The translations under genes were made by a program, and so were the position numbers. Below are positions 5,325-5,695 of a stretch of 5,695 nt of DNA, one piece after another (within the stretch, counting starts at the first letter, position 1; every line of letters starts with the position of its first letter). Under the pieces are notes generated by a model, which made no database searches, was not told the origin of the DNA, and worked only from the letters and a program-made list of their open reading frames with translations. Origin of the DNA: Candidatus Aminicenantota bacterium (GTDB taxonomy: Bacteria; Acidobacteriota; Aminicenantia; Aminicenantales; UBA4085); the NCBI GenBank assembly GCA_003154255.1, contig PMCY01000297.1, positions 1 through 5,695 of the forward strand, written 5' to 3'.

Positions 5325-5695
5325 TCATCCCAGCGAGCCGACGGCCTTTTCCACGGCCTCCAGAATCTCGGCCGACTTAACCAGCGCCTTCATCGTGTTG
5401 TGATCGACGTTAAGCGGCCGATCGACGTCCAGATGGGCGACGTGCTTGCGGATGATCGAGCGGGCCGTCTCGACGCCTTTGCCGAAGGCGAAGGCGCGAA
5501 AGTCCAGGCCCTGGGCGGCGGCCATGAATTCGATCCCCAGGACGCCGTAGGCGTTGTCCAGGATCTGGACCGTCTTGAGGGCCGTGTTCATGCCCATGGA
5601 AACGAAATCCTCTTGGTCGGCGGCGGCCGGGATGGAATGGATCGAGGCCGGCGCGGAGAGGATGCGCTGTTCGACGATGAGCGTGTCGGCCGTGT
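5325..5695 (-). CDS. hutH: Histidine ammonia-lyase, C-terminal part (cut by window edge)
   Basis: The visible 122 complete codons end at a TGA (5327-5325) and read in from the window edge, so the gene's start lies outside. Histidine ammonia-lyase removes ammonia from L-histidine to form urocanate, the first step of histidine degradation, in the cytosol. The diagnostic block is SIPAAADQEDFVSMG, close to the family's SIP-x3-NQED-x-VSM; its Glu belongs to the active site. It is followed by ALKTVQILDNAYGVLGIEFM and AAAQGLDFR, then a short helical end containing DVDRPLNVDH. The MIO-forming Ala-Ser-Gly is upstream of the window and not seen. Asp instead of Asn before QED, and Phe instead of His after it, are modest departures, so another aromatic amino acid lyase or aminomutase of the MIO family remains possible. 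The gene points the same way as the trehalose cluster but is separated from it by 149 bases. No clear hairpin terminator follows. Confidence 0.88.
   Translation of the reverse strand, partial: TADTLIVEQRILSAPASIHSIPAAADQEDFVSMGMNTALKTVQILDNAYGVLGIEFMAAAQGLDFRAFAFGKGVETARSIIRKHVAHLDVDRPLNVDHNTMKALVKSAEILEAVEKAVGSLG

Noticed and set aside
5325..5597. A separate 90-residue gene starting at the ATG at 5597
   Set aside because: The frame continues upstream to the window edge with clear HutH sequence (SIPAAADQEDFVS), so this ATG is an internal methionine of a truncated hutH.

Overview
The window is a compact, GC-rich bacterial chromosomal segment in which every credible gene lies on the minus strand, so transcription runs from high to low coordinates. 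Stop and start codons touch or overlap at most junctions. Gene content and protein style (a TreT-like GT4 enzyme, a DUF5752-type protein, a divergent OtsA, an AMMECR1 protein, a HutH with a DQEDFVSMG motif) suggest an uncultured or deep-branching bacterium near Acidobacteriota, Aminicenantes or Desulfobacterota. That placement is an inference from overall character, not a measured result. No RNA genes, CRISPR arrays, insertion sequences or other mobile elements were seen.

Layout in transcription order: (1) 5695-5325, the C-terminal part of a histidine ammonia-lyase, cut by the window edge. (2) 5324-5176, the only real intergenic gap, with a possible promoter, a 12-bp imperfect direct repeat and a strong ribosome binding site. 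(3) 5175-1005, a four-gene trehalose cluster: otsA (GT20 trehalose-6-phosphate synthase), a DUF5752-like protein, a TreT-like GT4 trehalose synthase and otsB (trehalose-6-phosphate phosphatase). The junctions are a 4-nt gap, an 8-nt overlap and a 4-nt ATGA overlap. (4) 991-42, a small protein resembling a JAB/MPN fold without its metal site, followed through another ATGA overlap by an AMMECR1-domain protein. A consensus extended -10 element (TGATATAAT) lies across the otsB stop codon, so this pair may have its own promoter. (5) 36-1, the first 12 codons of a probably exported protein.

The cluster encodes two routes to the same sugar. OtsA plus OtsB would make trehalose from nucleotide-glucose and glucose-6-phosphate through trehalose-6-phosphate. 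TreT would join nucleotide-glucose and glucose directly. The DUF5752-like protein sits between the two glycosyltransferases and is an internal duplication of one roughly 90-residue unit, which makes it a candidate accessory or regulatory partner.

The points most worth a second look are the two-route operon with its duplicated DUF5752 protein, the degenerate MPN-like protein coupled to AMMECR1, the candidate leaderless promoter at 1007-999, and a seven-A tract near the end of otsB where loss of one base would fuse OtsB in frame to the MPN-like protein.
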